Below, one piece after another: positions 1 through 6,398 of a DNA stretch of 64,000 nt (position 1 is the stretch's first letter; each line of letters starts with the position of its first letter). The position numbers were made by a program, and so were the translations under genes. Origin of the DNA: Candidatus Uhrbacteria bacterium. GTDB taxonomy: Bacteria > Patescibacteriota > Patescibacteriia > 2-12-FULL-60-25. The notes under the pieces are model-generated. The model was not told the origin of the DNA and ran no database searches. It saw only the letters and a program-made list of their open reading frames with translations. The stretch spans positions 62,001 to 126,000 of the forward strand of contig JADZEJ010000001.1 of assembly GCA_020850575.1 (NCBI GenBank). Direction: 5' to 3'.

Positions 1-440
1 TTTTTCCATTTCTTTGGATCAATCGCTTCTACAAAAATCTTTGGATCCACCCCTTGTAAACCTGTCATTTCTGCCTCTTGTTTTACTGTTTTTCCTTCAG
101 GTATGGTGATTGAAATTTCATCTTTGGTTGGACCGATTGCGAGAATATTTGCAATATTTCGAAAATTCATTCCATTTTTTAGCACGTATGACCCAGGCTT
201 GATATGTGCAGCATTGGCGTCAAACCAAGCATATTTTTTAAATGCCCACGAGGAAACAATGATTCCACGTTGCTGTAATTCCGATGCAATTTGATCAATT
301 GAATCACCTGATTTAATGGTTATGCCCACGCTGGCTGCATCTGACTTGGGATTCGATGTCAAAGCTTGTGGAACGAACCACATTAAAAATATAGCTGAAC
401 AAAAACATAGGAGTGAGAATATGAAGGCTATTTTTTTCAT
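1..440 (-). CDS. mltG: Endolytic murein transglycosylase MltG (YceG-like), 5' part only
   Basis: The N-terminal ~146 residues are present and the gene runs off the left window edge. The protein starts MKKIAFIFSLL, giving one N-terminal membrane anchor (about residues 4-24). An extracytoplasmic LysM-like segment follows, containing SGDSIDQIASEL, the IKPGSYVLK stretch and the ITIPEGKTVKQEA motif characteristic of MltG N-termini. MltG cleaves nascent peptidoglycan strands and so sets glycan length. The catalytic glutamate region lies outside the window. It follows the PAP2 gene by 5 bp on the same strand, so the two are probably co-transcribed; both act on lipid-linked cell-wall metabolism. Confidence 0.85.
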   Translation of the reverse strand, partial: MKKIAFIFSLLCFCSAIFLMWFVPQALTSNPKSDAASVGITIKSGDSIDQIASELQQRGIIVSSWAFKKYAWFDANAAHIKPGSYVLKNGMNFRNIANILAIGPTKDEISITIPEGKTVKQEAEMTGLQGVDPKIFVEAIDPKKWK

Positions 441-445
441 ATCAC

Positions 446-973
446 TTATTGCTTTTTCCAAATTTGCTTATGCATGAATTTAACAAGAAAAAAAACAACT
501 GCCGCAATCATCATGCCACCAAAAATGTCCGATGGATAATGGACTCCAACTGCAATACGTCCTATAGCGATCACGCCAGCGATACCAAAAGCGATTGTTC
601 CCAAGGAACGATCAAAAGATAAGAGAATAGCGGCGATCGCAAAACTTACTGAAGTATGACTGGAAGGAAACGAAGAATTAAACGGTTCCGGAATGAGATT
701 TGAAATACCACTTCCTTCGACTGAAAAAGGACGAAGTCGAGTGACGATCCGTGATATTCCCGCCGTGAGCAACAGAGCTCCTCCTCCAGACCATACTACT
801 TCAGACAGGATATGTTTTCCCTGTTTTCCTCTGTTCCAGAGTACGGGGAAGAAAAACAATAAGCTTAGAATCAGATAACGAGCGGCACCTATTGCGATCC
901 AGGTCGCCACCGAAGATGAAAGTGCCATGGATTGAAGGAGAGAAACCATGGCTTGGTCTCCAGGAATAAACAT
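446..973 (-). CDS. PAP2-family membrane phosphatase (undecaprenyl-diphosphatase-like)
   Basis: A 175-residue multi-spanning protein with the three PAP2 phosphatase signatures in order: a basic/RP motif (SRIVTRLRPF), FPSSHTS, and GRIAVGVHYPSD with the catalytic histidine and aspartate. Family members dephosphorylate lipid pyrophosphates such as undecaprenyl diphosphate, recycling the carrier for peptidoglycan and surface glycans, with the active site facing outside. It is immediately upstream of mltG (5 bp), supporting a cell-wall role. The substrate is inferred from family and neighbour; other lipid phosphates are possible. Confidence 0.85.
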   Translation of the reverse strand: MFIPGDQAMVSLLQSMALSSSVATWIAIGAARYLILSLLFFFPVLWNRGKQGKHILSEVVWSGGGALLLTAGISRIVTRLRPFSVEGSGISNLIPEPFNSSFPSSHTSVSFAIAAILLSFDRSLGTIAFGIAGVIAIGRIAVGVHYPSDIFGGMMIAAVVFFLVKFMHKQIWKKQ

Positions 974-1037
974 TTAGTTGAAATGATATCACGTATAACT
1001 TCCTTTCGGTACAGGACGTATTGTATTCAAATATATG

Positions 1038-1064
1038 AAAAACTTCGGAAATACCGAAGTTTTT
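1038..1064 (-). terminator. Terminator after tRNA-Ile(GAU)
   Basis: Perfect 11-bp stem AAAAACTTCGG / CCGAAGTTTTT with a 5-nt loop, U-rich on either strand. It lies 4 bp beyond the CCA end of the minus-strand tRNA. Confidence 0.8.
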
Positions 1065-1067
1065 ACA

Positions 1068-1144
1068 TGGTGGGCGTGCCAAGAGTCGAACTTGGGACCT
1101 CCACATTATCAGTGTGGCGCTCTAACCAACTGAGCTACACGCCC
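1068..1144 (-). tRNA. tRNA-Ile (anticodon GAU)
   Basis: A 77-nt cloverleaf on the minus strand begins GGGCGTG and ends CACGCCC-A-CCA with the CCA encoded. The D arm is GCTCAGTTGGTTAGAGC. The anticodon stem-loop is CCACACTGATAATGTGG, giving anticodon GAU. The T arm is AGGTC..GTTCGAC. It decodes AUC/AUU. Confidence 0.95.
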
Positions 1145-1227
1145 GTATCTTTATTTGTGCCGGAATCATAGCTAATACCACTCAAATTGGCAAGAGGTTT
1201 CATAATACCTTACTTGCGAAACAAAGC

Positions 1228-1256
1228 TTGCCAGAAGTCTATAGAATCGGTATGAT
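1228..1256 (+). promoter_or_regulatory. Promoter of the MgtC-like gene
   Basis: TTGCCA (1228-1233), 17-bp spacer, TATGAT (1251-1256). The start codon chosen for the gene (1270) is 13 bp beyond the -10 box, predicting a leader of about 7 nt. Confidence 0.7.
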
Positions 1257-1269
1257 CCTTTCCGTTCCT

Positions 1270-1743
1270 ATGGATCTTTCCTTCGTAGAAATTGCCTTCC
1301 GTTTGATCGCTGCTACGATTTTAAGCGGTTTAATTGGGATTGAGCGTGAAATACGTCAAAAACCAGCAGGTGTAAGAACGAATGCTCTTATCGGGTTAGG
1401 TTCTGCGGTTATGACTCTAGCCGGTATCCTGATTTATTCCATGTATCCTCAGTCATCGGATGCATCTCGTATCGCTTCGGTTGTCGTTCAAGGTGTCGGT
1501 TTTCTTGGTGCAGGTGCTATTATACAATCCTCTGGTACTGTTCATGGATTAACCACGGCAGCAACCATGTGGGTTGTGGCCGGTATCGGTATCGCTTGCG
1601 GTTTTGGTCTTTATCCCCTCGCCGGAATTACAGCTTTGATTGTCCTCATGTTACTGGTTATCTTTGGTCCGTTAGACGCACGCATTATGGGTGATGAAGC
1701 AAAACAAGAAGCTCGTGGCGTTGGAAAATTCTTCAAAAAATAA
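1270..1743 (+). CDS. MgtC/SapB-family inner-membrane protein
   Basis: A 157-residue membrane protein. Its conserved core is LSGLIGIEREIRQKPAGVRTNALIGLGSA followed by GVGFLGAGAIIQ and GLTTAATMWVVAGIGIACG, the MgtC/SapB signature. Four or more hydrophobic helices are visible. MgtC proteins are linked to Mg2+ limitation, acid stress and inhibition or modulation of ATP synthase in other bacteria; the role here is unknown. Upstream in-frame starts at 1228 (TTG) and 1252 overlap the -35 and -10 boxes, so ATG 1270 is preferred. No clear Shine-Dalgarno is seen. It ends 8 bp before tRNA-Phe. Confidence 0.85.
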   Translation: MDLSFVEIAFRLIAATILSGLIGIEREIRQKPAGVRTNALIGLGSAVMTLAGILIYSMYPQSSDASRIASVVVQGVGFLGAGAIIQSSGTVHGLTTAATMWVVAGIGIACGFGLYPLAGITALIVLMLLVIFGPLDARIMGDEAKQEARGVGKFFKK

Positions 1744-1751
1744 TCTACCAT

Positions 1752-1826
1752 GCCGAGATAGCTCAGTGGTAGAGCGAAGGACTGAAAATCCTTGCGTCGC
1801 CAGTTCAATCCTGGCTCTCGGCACCA
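1752..1826 (+). tRNA. tRNA-Phe (anticodon GAA)
   Basis: 75 nt including encoded CCA. The acceptor is GCCGAGA/TCTCGGC with discriminator A. The anticodon stem-loop AAGGACTGAAAATCCTT gives GAA, and the T arm is GCCAGTTCAATCCTGGC. Its 3' side borders the accessory island at 1.83-6.1 kb. Confidence 0.95.
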
Positions 1827-1830
1827 TTAC

Positions 1831-1859
1831 GGATGCGTTCTGGGTGACCGGAATGCGTC
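1831..1859 (+). other. 12-bp hairpin with GUGA tetraloop just after tRNA-Phe
   Basis: GATGCGTTCTGG pairs with CCGGAATGCGTC around the loop GTGA, a GNRA-type tetraloop; a few pairs are G-U, so the stem forms best as RNA. It starts a few bases after the tRNA CCA. Its right arm contains the sequence repeated at 5987-6000. Confidence 0.5.
1846..1859 (+). repeat. Left copy of imperfect 14-bp repeat flanking the island
   Basis: GACCGGAATGCGTC here and GACCGGAATGCATC at 5987-6000 match at 13 of 14 positions. The copies bracket the recombinase relic and its cargo, making them candidate attachment-site remnants. The left copy also forms one arm of a hairpin, so convergence by chance or by structure is possible. 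Confidence 0.4.
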
Positions 1860-1872
1860 AGTGCCAAAGAAG

Positions 1873-1901
1873 ACCCGGATCTGCAAAGGCCCGGGTTTTT
1901 G
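1873..1901 (+). terminator. Terminator of tRNA-Phe transcript
   Basis: ACCCGG (1873-1878) pairs with CCGGGT (1891-1896), followed by a run of T. Confidence 0.6.
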
Positions 1902-1914
1902 TTTACCTACGTTT

Positions 1915-3010
1915 TTGCTTCTTTTTTTTGATCACGAGCTTTCTATTTTTGACAATAATTCTATTTCTGAGTTGATCCAAGAGCTTTCATTTTTCTTCCT
2001 TTGTTCCCTCATGCAAGACCTAGCTTGGCGCAGGCATGAACATCAATCTTTTTGATGCTCTGAGTAGCCTTAGGGTCGGGATTTGTCCTTGAGACTAGGG
2101 AAAGGAGTTTTAGAATCTTGGCGATTTCGTTTTCACGATCTCGATCGTGCCTAACTCGTCGATATCGAGGCACTCGACCAGCTTCAGAAGCTGGTTCAAA
2201 AGTTTTTTTATGTAAATACGATTCCTTGCAGCTCCCGAAGTGCTAGGTGTAGTGGTAATAGACGTACCGTTTTATGGTCCCATCTGTCAGTCGCTTCACT
2301 TTTTCAGTAGCCGTGATCCCACCTCCACATTCACCACAGCTGAACAGACGCGTGAATGCGAAGTCTTTAAGAGGGCCGTGAGGGCCTTCTGGGAAGAAGC
2401 TTGGGATTTTCTTGCGCCCGGTCGAATAACTCCTACGAGACTATTGGGTCGTGCTTACCCGCGTACCATTTTCCACTCTTTGCAGGGAATTCGTAACGGT
2501 CGGTGTAGAAAGAGTTGGTGAGAATTTGATAGAGACTACTCAGTGCGACCTTCTTGTCGTTCCGTGTCCGAAGTTCAACCATATTATCCCACCATTTCTT
2601 AAACTATCACCCCATCCAACAATAAAACACAACTTTCTCAAAACATTACTTAATAAGAGGTGCTCGCGCCGGATCGATGCAGATACGTTTCGCGCCCTTC
2701 TCAACATTTTTGTCATGTAGATATCCGAGTGGCGTCATATTCGGTCGAAAGTCTAGCTCGACCTTGGTCTTCATCCCACGTTTCACGTTTACGCTCTTAT
2801 AGTCGTTTTCCAACTTTCCTTGGCTGCATAGCATCATGAGCACGAACTTATCGCTCGGCGAGTTTGTGAATCTCGTACTATGCGTTCGGATTTCTTTGAT
2901 CATATTTTGATACATAAGATCGACGATCGTGCCGAGATCGTTCGCGTTGCAGCTCAGGTTACTTTGGCTCGCTCAGGCGGATATCGCGCAGTCATGGACA
3001 CTGCCGCTTC
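1915..3010 (-). pseudogene. Decayed serine recombinase (resolvase/invertase-type integrase)
   Basis: Read on the minus strand across several frames, this stretch retains recognisable pieces of a large serine recombinase. A catalytic-domain piece contains SNLSCNANDLGTIVDLM, IKEIRTHSTRF and SVNVKRGMKTKV. The adjoining recombinase-domain piece has PLGYLHDKN and CIDPARAPLIK. A zinc-ribbon piece follows with CGECGGGITA and a YVYYHYT stretch, then a C-terminal segment with KIDVHACAK and KMKALGSTQK. Many stops (for example straight after the PLIK segment) and frameshifts break it, and the extreme N-terminus with the catalytic serine is not recognisable. Such enzymes integrate or excise mobile elements. 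It lies between tRNA-Phe and the radical SAM operon, so it probably brought in the island and is now dead. The end points are approximate. Confidence 0.75.
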
Positions 3011-3125
3011 GTCGTTGGGGCGAGATCATGGCTCAGCTCACAATTCTGTTCCCTGATCGCGTTCAGTTCTAGCTCAATCTAACACTCACTAATCGCGTCC
3101 GCCGACCCCACGTTGCCGAGCCCGG

Positions 3126-3156
3126 CAAAAATCCGCGTCTAGGTCGCGGATTTTGT
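3126..3156. terminator. Hairpin terminator upstream of the radical SAM operon
   Basis: AAAATCCGCG pairs with CGCGGATTTT across a 7-nt loop, with T/A runs on both sides so it could work in either direction. It insulates the operon that begins at the promoter at 3170. Confidence 0.65.
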
Positions 3157-3169
3157 GCAGCCTCCCCTG

Positions 3170-3198
3170 TTGATTGAATTCAAAATTTTTGTTATTAA
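3170..3198 (+). promoter_or_regulatory. Promoter of the radical SAM operon
   Basis: TTGATT (3170-3175), 17-bp spacer, TATTAA (3193-3198). It gives a leader of about 25 nt that carries a strong Shine-Dalgarno, AAGGAGG at 3215-3221, 8 nt before the ATG. Confidence 0.7.
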
Positions 3199-3229
3199 AA
3201 ACATGTCCTTTAATAAGGAGGTTCCGTTA

Positions 3230-4189
3230 ATGACAACAGAGATTTCACGGCCAAAGAAGGTATACCTGGAGCTGACGCGCGCTTGCAATCTTGCGTGCAC
3301 GCACTGCCTGAACGATTCAGGATCTCGAATGGAGAGTGAGCTCAACTCTGAAGAAATCCTCGGGCTCGTAGAGAGACTTGTTACCTTCGGTATTCGCGAG
3401 ATTCGATTCACGGGCGGCGAACCGACGATTCATCCCGCGCTCGAAGAAGCCATCACACTCGCAACGAGGCTCGGCGTGAAGACGAGCATCGGCAGCAATG
3501 CCGTCGCCGTTACTAAGGAGTCTGCAGTGCGGCTTTTTCAAGTCGGCCTCCAGAAGGCGATCATTAGCCTGGACGGCGATGAACAGAGACACGATGCCGT
3601 TCGCGGCGCGGGTTCATTCCGACGTTCGTGGCGTGGAGTCCGTGCACTGTATGCCTCTGGCGTCGACGTCCGCGTGAACGCCGTAGCCATGAAAACGACA
3701 ATGGATGGGCTGCGTTCCCTGGCACGGCTGTGCGTCGAGGAGGGTGTTCATCTTTTCATCAGGTGTTACATCCCGAGTGGCCGTGCCGTAGGCAACTTGT
3801 CGGAGTTTCCGACGAATGTTGACTATGCACGCCTCCGTACGGAGCTGCATCCCTTCGTCCAGCAAGGTGCGGTCGATGGTCACTATCTTGCCGCGAATAA
3901 GCACGAAATGTGCAGTGCGGGGAATAGTGGCTTCGTGATTCTGCCTAACGGTGACGTCAAATCCTGCGGGTTTCTTTCCGAACTCGGCGAGAGTTCGTAT
4001 GGAAATATCCGCTCCGAAGAGCTGCCCACGATTTGGGATCGCGTGAGATCATCTCGATTTTTGGCCGAAAGCAAATCCAGCTTGGAGCCTTGGTCGAATC
4101 GTCGTTCGGATCTTCCTCGAACAAATTGCCCTGCTGTCGCCATCGGCGGCGGCGAGGTGCTGGTTCAGCTCAGAAGGAGATCGTCATGA
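3230..4189 (+). CDS. Radical SAM/SPASM-domain enzyme
   Basis: 319 residues. The radical SAM cluster motif is C19-x3-C23-x2-C26 (ACNLACTHC) with the SAM-binding RFTGGEPT near residue 60, as in TIM-barrel radical SAM enzymes that bind a [4Fe-4S] cluster and make a 5'-deoxyadenosyl radical. The C-terminus looks like a reduced SPASM/twitch auxiliary-cluster domain: C228 (CSAGNSGFVILPNGDVKSC), C246, a YGNI..IWDRVR segment and C300. The usual final Cys-rich tail is missing. SPASM enzymes typically modify peptides, proteins or sugars; the substrate is unknown. Start ATG 3230 is fixed by AAGGAGG 8 nt upstream. The stop overlaps the next start (ATGA), implying translational coupling. Counted 60-bp lines run 55-60% G+C, well above the ~40% neighbours, so recent acquisition is likely. 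Confidence 0.85.
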   Translation: MTTEISRPKKVYLELTRACNLACTHCLNDSGSRMESELNSEEILGLVERLVTFGIREIRFTGGEPTIHPALEEAITLATRLGVKTSIGSNAVAVTKESAVRLFQVGLQKAIISLDGDEQRHDAVRGAGSFRRSWRGVRALYASGVDVRVNAVAMKTTMDGLRSLARLCVEEGVHLFIRCYIPSGRAVGNLSEFPTNVDYARLRTELHPFVQQGAVDGHYLAANKHEMCSAGNSGFVILPNGDVKSCGFLSELGESSYGNIRSEELPTIWDRVRSSRFLAESKSSLEPWSNRRSDLPRTNCPAVAIGGGEVLVQLRRRSS

Positions 4190-5937
4190 AGTGCCTCGGT
4201 TTGTGCGGGCTGCACGGTGCGGGCAAGACGCATATTGCCGCTCGCTTGCGTGACCTCGGAGGATGGACGGTCATCGACAAGCGGCTCGAACTGAAGCGTC
4301 TCTACGAGAGCGGATGGTTCAGACGCAACAAGCATGAAGCTTGGGAAGCCTGGTATCGCTACACCTACGAACGCTTTGGCTCCGGTCCCGTGATGTTGAA
4401 GATGCTAGAGACTGTCAGTATTTCCACTGAATCGGTAGTGGTCATCGACGCGATTTATACCCCCGAGGAGTGGAAATCACTGCAAGGATATGCACCAGGG
4501 TCAGTTCTTGCGGGAGTCTGGGCACCCCAGGCAATCCGCGACGTTCGTCGGGATGAGCCAAGCGAGATGGATGCTCGCCGCGCGCATTTCTGGCATCATA
4601 GCGGTGCCTGCCTCATGTCGACGGTTGAATGGGTCTTCCCTGGGTCACTACCGGGAGAGTTGCTCGATTGCTTTGCCAGGAGCTCATCACCTATGTCACC
4701 AATCTTTCTTAAACGCTTATGCCCCCCTTCCACAAGCGAGGATCGTGGGCTTTCAGTTTCCGAAATTGCAAAGTCTGGACTTTTAGTTTTTCGTAGACGT
4801 GGTAACAAAACGGAGTTTTTGCTCCTTCATCGTCAAAAACAAAACGATTGGTCTTTTCCGAAGGGGCATGTCGAAAAAGGAGAAGGATTATTAGAGGCCG
4901 GCCTTCGCGAGGTTTTTGAGGAGGCGAACATGCGGCCTATGGTTGTAGGTCGCTTGATTGATTTGGAATATCTAGATGGAAAGGGTAGGCAGATTCGCTT
5001 AGCGCTTTTTTTGGGGTATACGGAAGAAAAAAATGACATACCTAACGTCAGTTCTGAAGGAGAAGCGGCCGAATGGGTGCCGCTTGCTCGAGTTGAACGC
5101 GCTCTGAGCTATGAGAATCTTCAGACGTATTTTAGAACGTATGTCAAGCCCCTGTTTTCTCAAAAGCAATCCGGTGATCAGATACACACTGATGTTATTT
5201 TTTCCGAAACGGAGCAATATAAAAATGAGGCAAGACTGCTTACGCATGCGTTTTTGGATGGCGGCATTTCAAGCGATCCCGTCGAATTAAATCGACTAAT
5301 TCTTAAAAAAGAGAATAGACCAATCAAGCAGGTTAGTTATTTTTTGACTAACCATCAAAACGTCCCCAATGCTGCGTTTTGGTGCAAGGAATTTGGGAGC
5401 TATGTAATCAATGAATGCTATCTGCGATCTTGGCATTCGAAGTCTCAAGTTCAAAGATTTTTGAAAGAGCACGGAGTTCCTGTTTTTCCATCTGAACCTT
5501 ATCTTTTTTCAAGTAAGAAACACAATGCGACATGGATGATGAAAAGTGAGAGGCATGGAATGAAAAATTTTATTTCCATGGAAGCATCGAAGCGTTCTTC
5601 GTGGGATGCTTATTTCGAACAAAAAGCGGACGAGAAACGATTCACTGAGATAAAGCTCGGTTACATAGCAGGACAGATTTTGACAGACGCTAAAGATCTG
5701 CACTTATCATCCGGTTTGATAAGCGCGTTGCATCGGGTTCAAGAATATTTAGGGCTTGAAATTTTTTCAACAGACATTTTTGTAGATAAAATGGGAACAT
5801 TTTATATTGTTGATGTGAATCCTGCACCTGCATTTTTTCACAATATGAAAGCACGCCGAGCTTTTGCTAGTTATATTGGATTAATTGAGAGATTTTATCT
5901 AAAACAAGTTCCTTTTTCAATTAATGAGGTAGCCTAA
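4186..5937 (+). CDS. Three-domain fusion: P-loop kinase - Nudix hydrolase - ATP-grasp-like ligase
   Basis: 583 residues. Residues 1 to ~165 form a small P-loop kinase-like domain with Walker A GLHGAGKT (8-15) and VVVIDAIY as a probable Walker B. Residues ~185-330 form a Nudix domain: the box starts at G227 and runs through E233 and R241-E242..E245-E246, but the usual glycine after the EE is N248. Residues ~345-583 resemble an ATP-grasp ligase: SKSQVQRFLKEHGVPVFPSE, WMMKSERHG, then FSTDIFV and a final VDVNPAP (D543, N545) as metal/ATP ligands. Start 4186 has AGGAG 7 nt upstream and overlaps the radical SAM stop. G+C falls from about 60% to 40% near 4690-4740, at the kinase-Nudix boundary; an in-frame ATG at 4693 could be a former start. 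The kinase and Nudix calls are firm; ATP-grasp is probable. The pathway is unknown. Confidence 0.8.
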   Translation: MKCLGLCGLHGAGKTHIAARLRDLGGWTVIDKRLELKRLYESGWFRRNKHEAWEAWYRYTYERFGSGPVMLKMLETVSISTESVVVIDAIYTPEEWKSLQGYAPGSVLAGVWAPQAIRDVRRDEPSEMDARRAHFWHHSGACLMSTVEWVFPGSLPGELLDCFARSSSPMSPIFLKRLCPPSTSEDRGLSVSEIAKSGLLVFRRRGNKTEFLLLHRQKQNDWSFPKGHVEKGEGLLEAGLREVFEEANMRPMVVGRLIDLEYLDGKGRQIRLALFLGYTEEKNDIPNVSSEGEAAEWVPLARVERALSYENLQTYFRTYVKPLFSQKQSGDQIHTDVIFSETEQYKNEARLLTHAFLDGGISSDPVELNRLILKKENRPIKQVSYFLTNHQNVPNAAFWCKEFGSYVINECYLRSWHSKSQVQRFLKEHGVPVFPSEPYLFSSKKHNATWMMKSERHGMKNFISMEASKRSSWDAYFEQKADEKRFTEIKLGYIAGQILTDAKDLHLSSGLISALHRVQEYLGLEIFSTDIFVDKMGTFYIVDVNPAPAFFHNMKARRAFASYIGLIERFYLKQVPFSINEVA

Positions 5938-5986
5938 AAACCCGAATTCTGTGTCTCATTATGTCTTACTGCCCAAAGTTCCAGCC

Positions 5987-6000
5987 GACCGGAATGCATC
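5987..6000 (+). repeat. Right copy of imperfect 14-bp repeat flanking the island
   Basis: GACCGGAATGCATC; 13 of 14 bases match the copy at 1846-1859, the first 11 exactly. It lies 50 bp after the fusion gene, giving an element of about 4.14 kb between the two copies. Confidence 0.4.
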
Positions 6001-6095
6001 GGGATTACTACCTAAAAACAACATCAAAACCCCTTTAAAGCCGCTAATCGAGACCGGAGTGGGACACCATCGAACTTAGTTCGATATAGCTAAAC

Positions 6096-6124
6096 AAAAA
6101 TCCGATGTTCTGCATCGGATTTTT
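6096..6124. terminator. Terminator at the right end of the island
   Basis: AAAAATCCGATG / CATCGGATTTTT, a 12-bp perfect stem with a 5-nt loop and T tract. It probably ends the radical SAM operon. Confidence 0.8.
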
Positions 6125-6398
6125 GTTTGTAATACGTACTAAATTCTCAATTAAAGAAAAGGAATATTTATTAACTGTATTATTCTTGATAATAGTTTTT
6201 TAAAAAAAGATATTTATTTTTATTGAAAAATTAAATACTCTTCACTCAAATACAAACTCATCGACAATCTCGAGACGCATTATCATGTAAAATTTATTGA
6301 TTCATTCATTCTTTTTTTTGTGAACAAGCTATCTGTCATCATCTATGGACGAGTTTCGTTATTCACGTATCATTCGTTATATACCTAATATACCTATT

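Larger units (their letters stand above)
5938..6398. other. Island right edge and AT-rich intergenic region
   Basis: No convincing gene. It holds the right repeat copy (5987-6000), a 7-bp hairpin (ATCGAAC/GTTCGAT, 6069-6085) and the terminator at 6096-6124. About 250 bp of very AT-rich sequence leads into the beta-propeller gene; a possible -10 TAATAT sits 7 bp before its ATG. Confidence 0.6.

Noticed and set aside
1228-1269. Longer N-terminus for the MgtC-like protein
   Set aside because: The TTG at 1228 and ATG at 1252 coincide with the -35 and -10 boxes.
2240-2720. Plus-strand open readings of about 90 residues in the island
   Set aside because: They run antisense to recognisable recombinase relic segments.
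6069-6085. ATCGAAC/GTTCGAT hairpin as an independent terminator
   Set aside because: No T tract follows; the real terminator is 10 bp further on.
5938-6090. Possible tRNA-Phe 3' end duplication as the right attachment site
   Set aside because: Only a weak partial match (GGACACCAT versus GGCACCAT) was found; not convincing.
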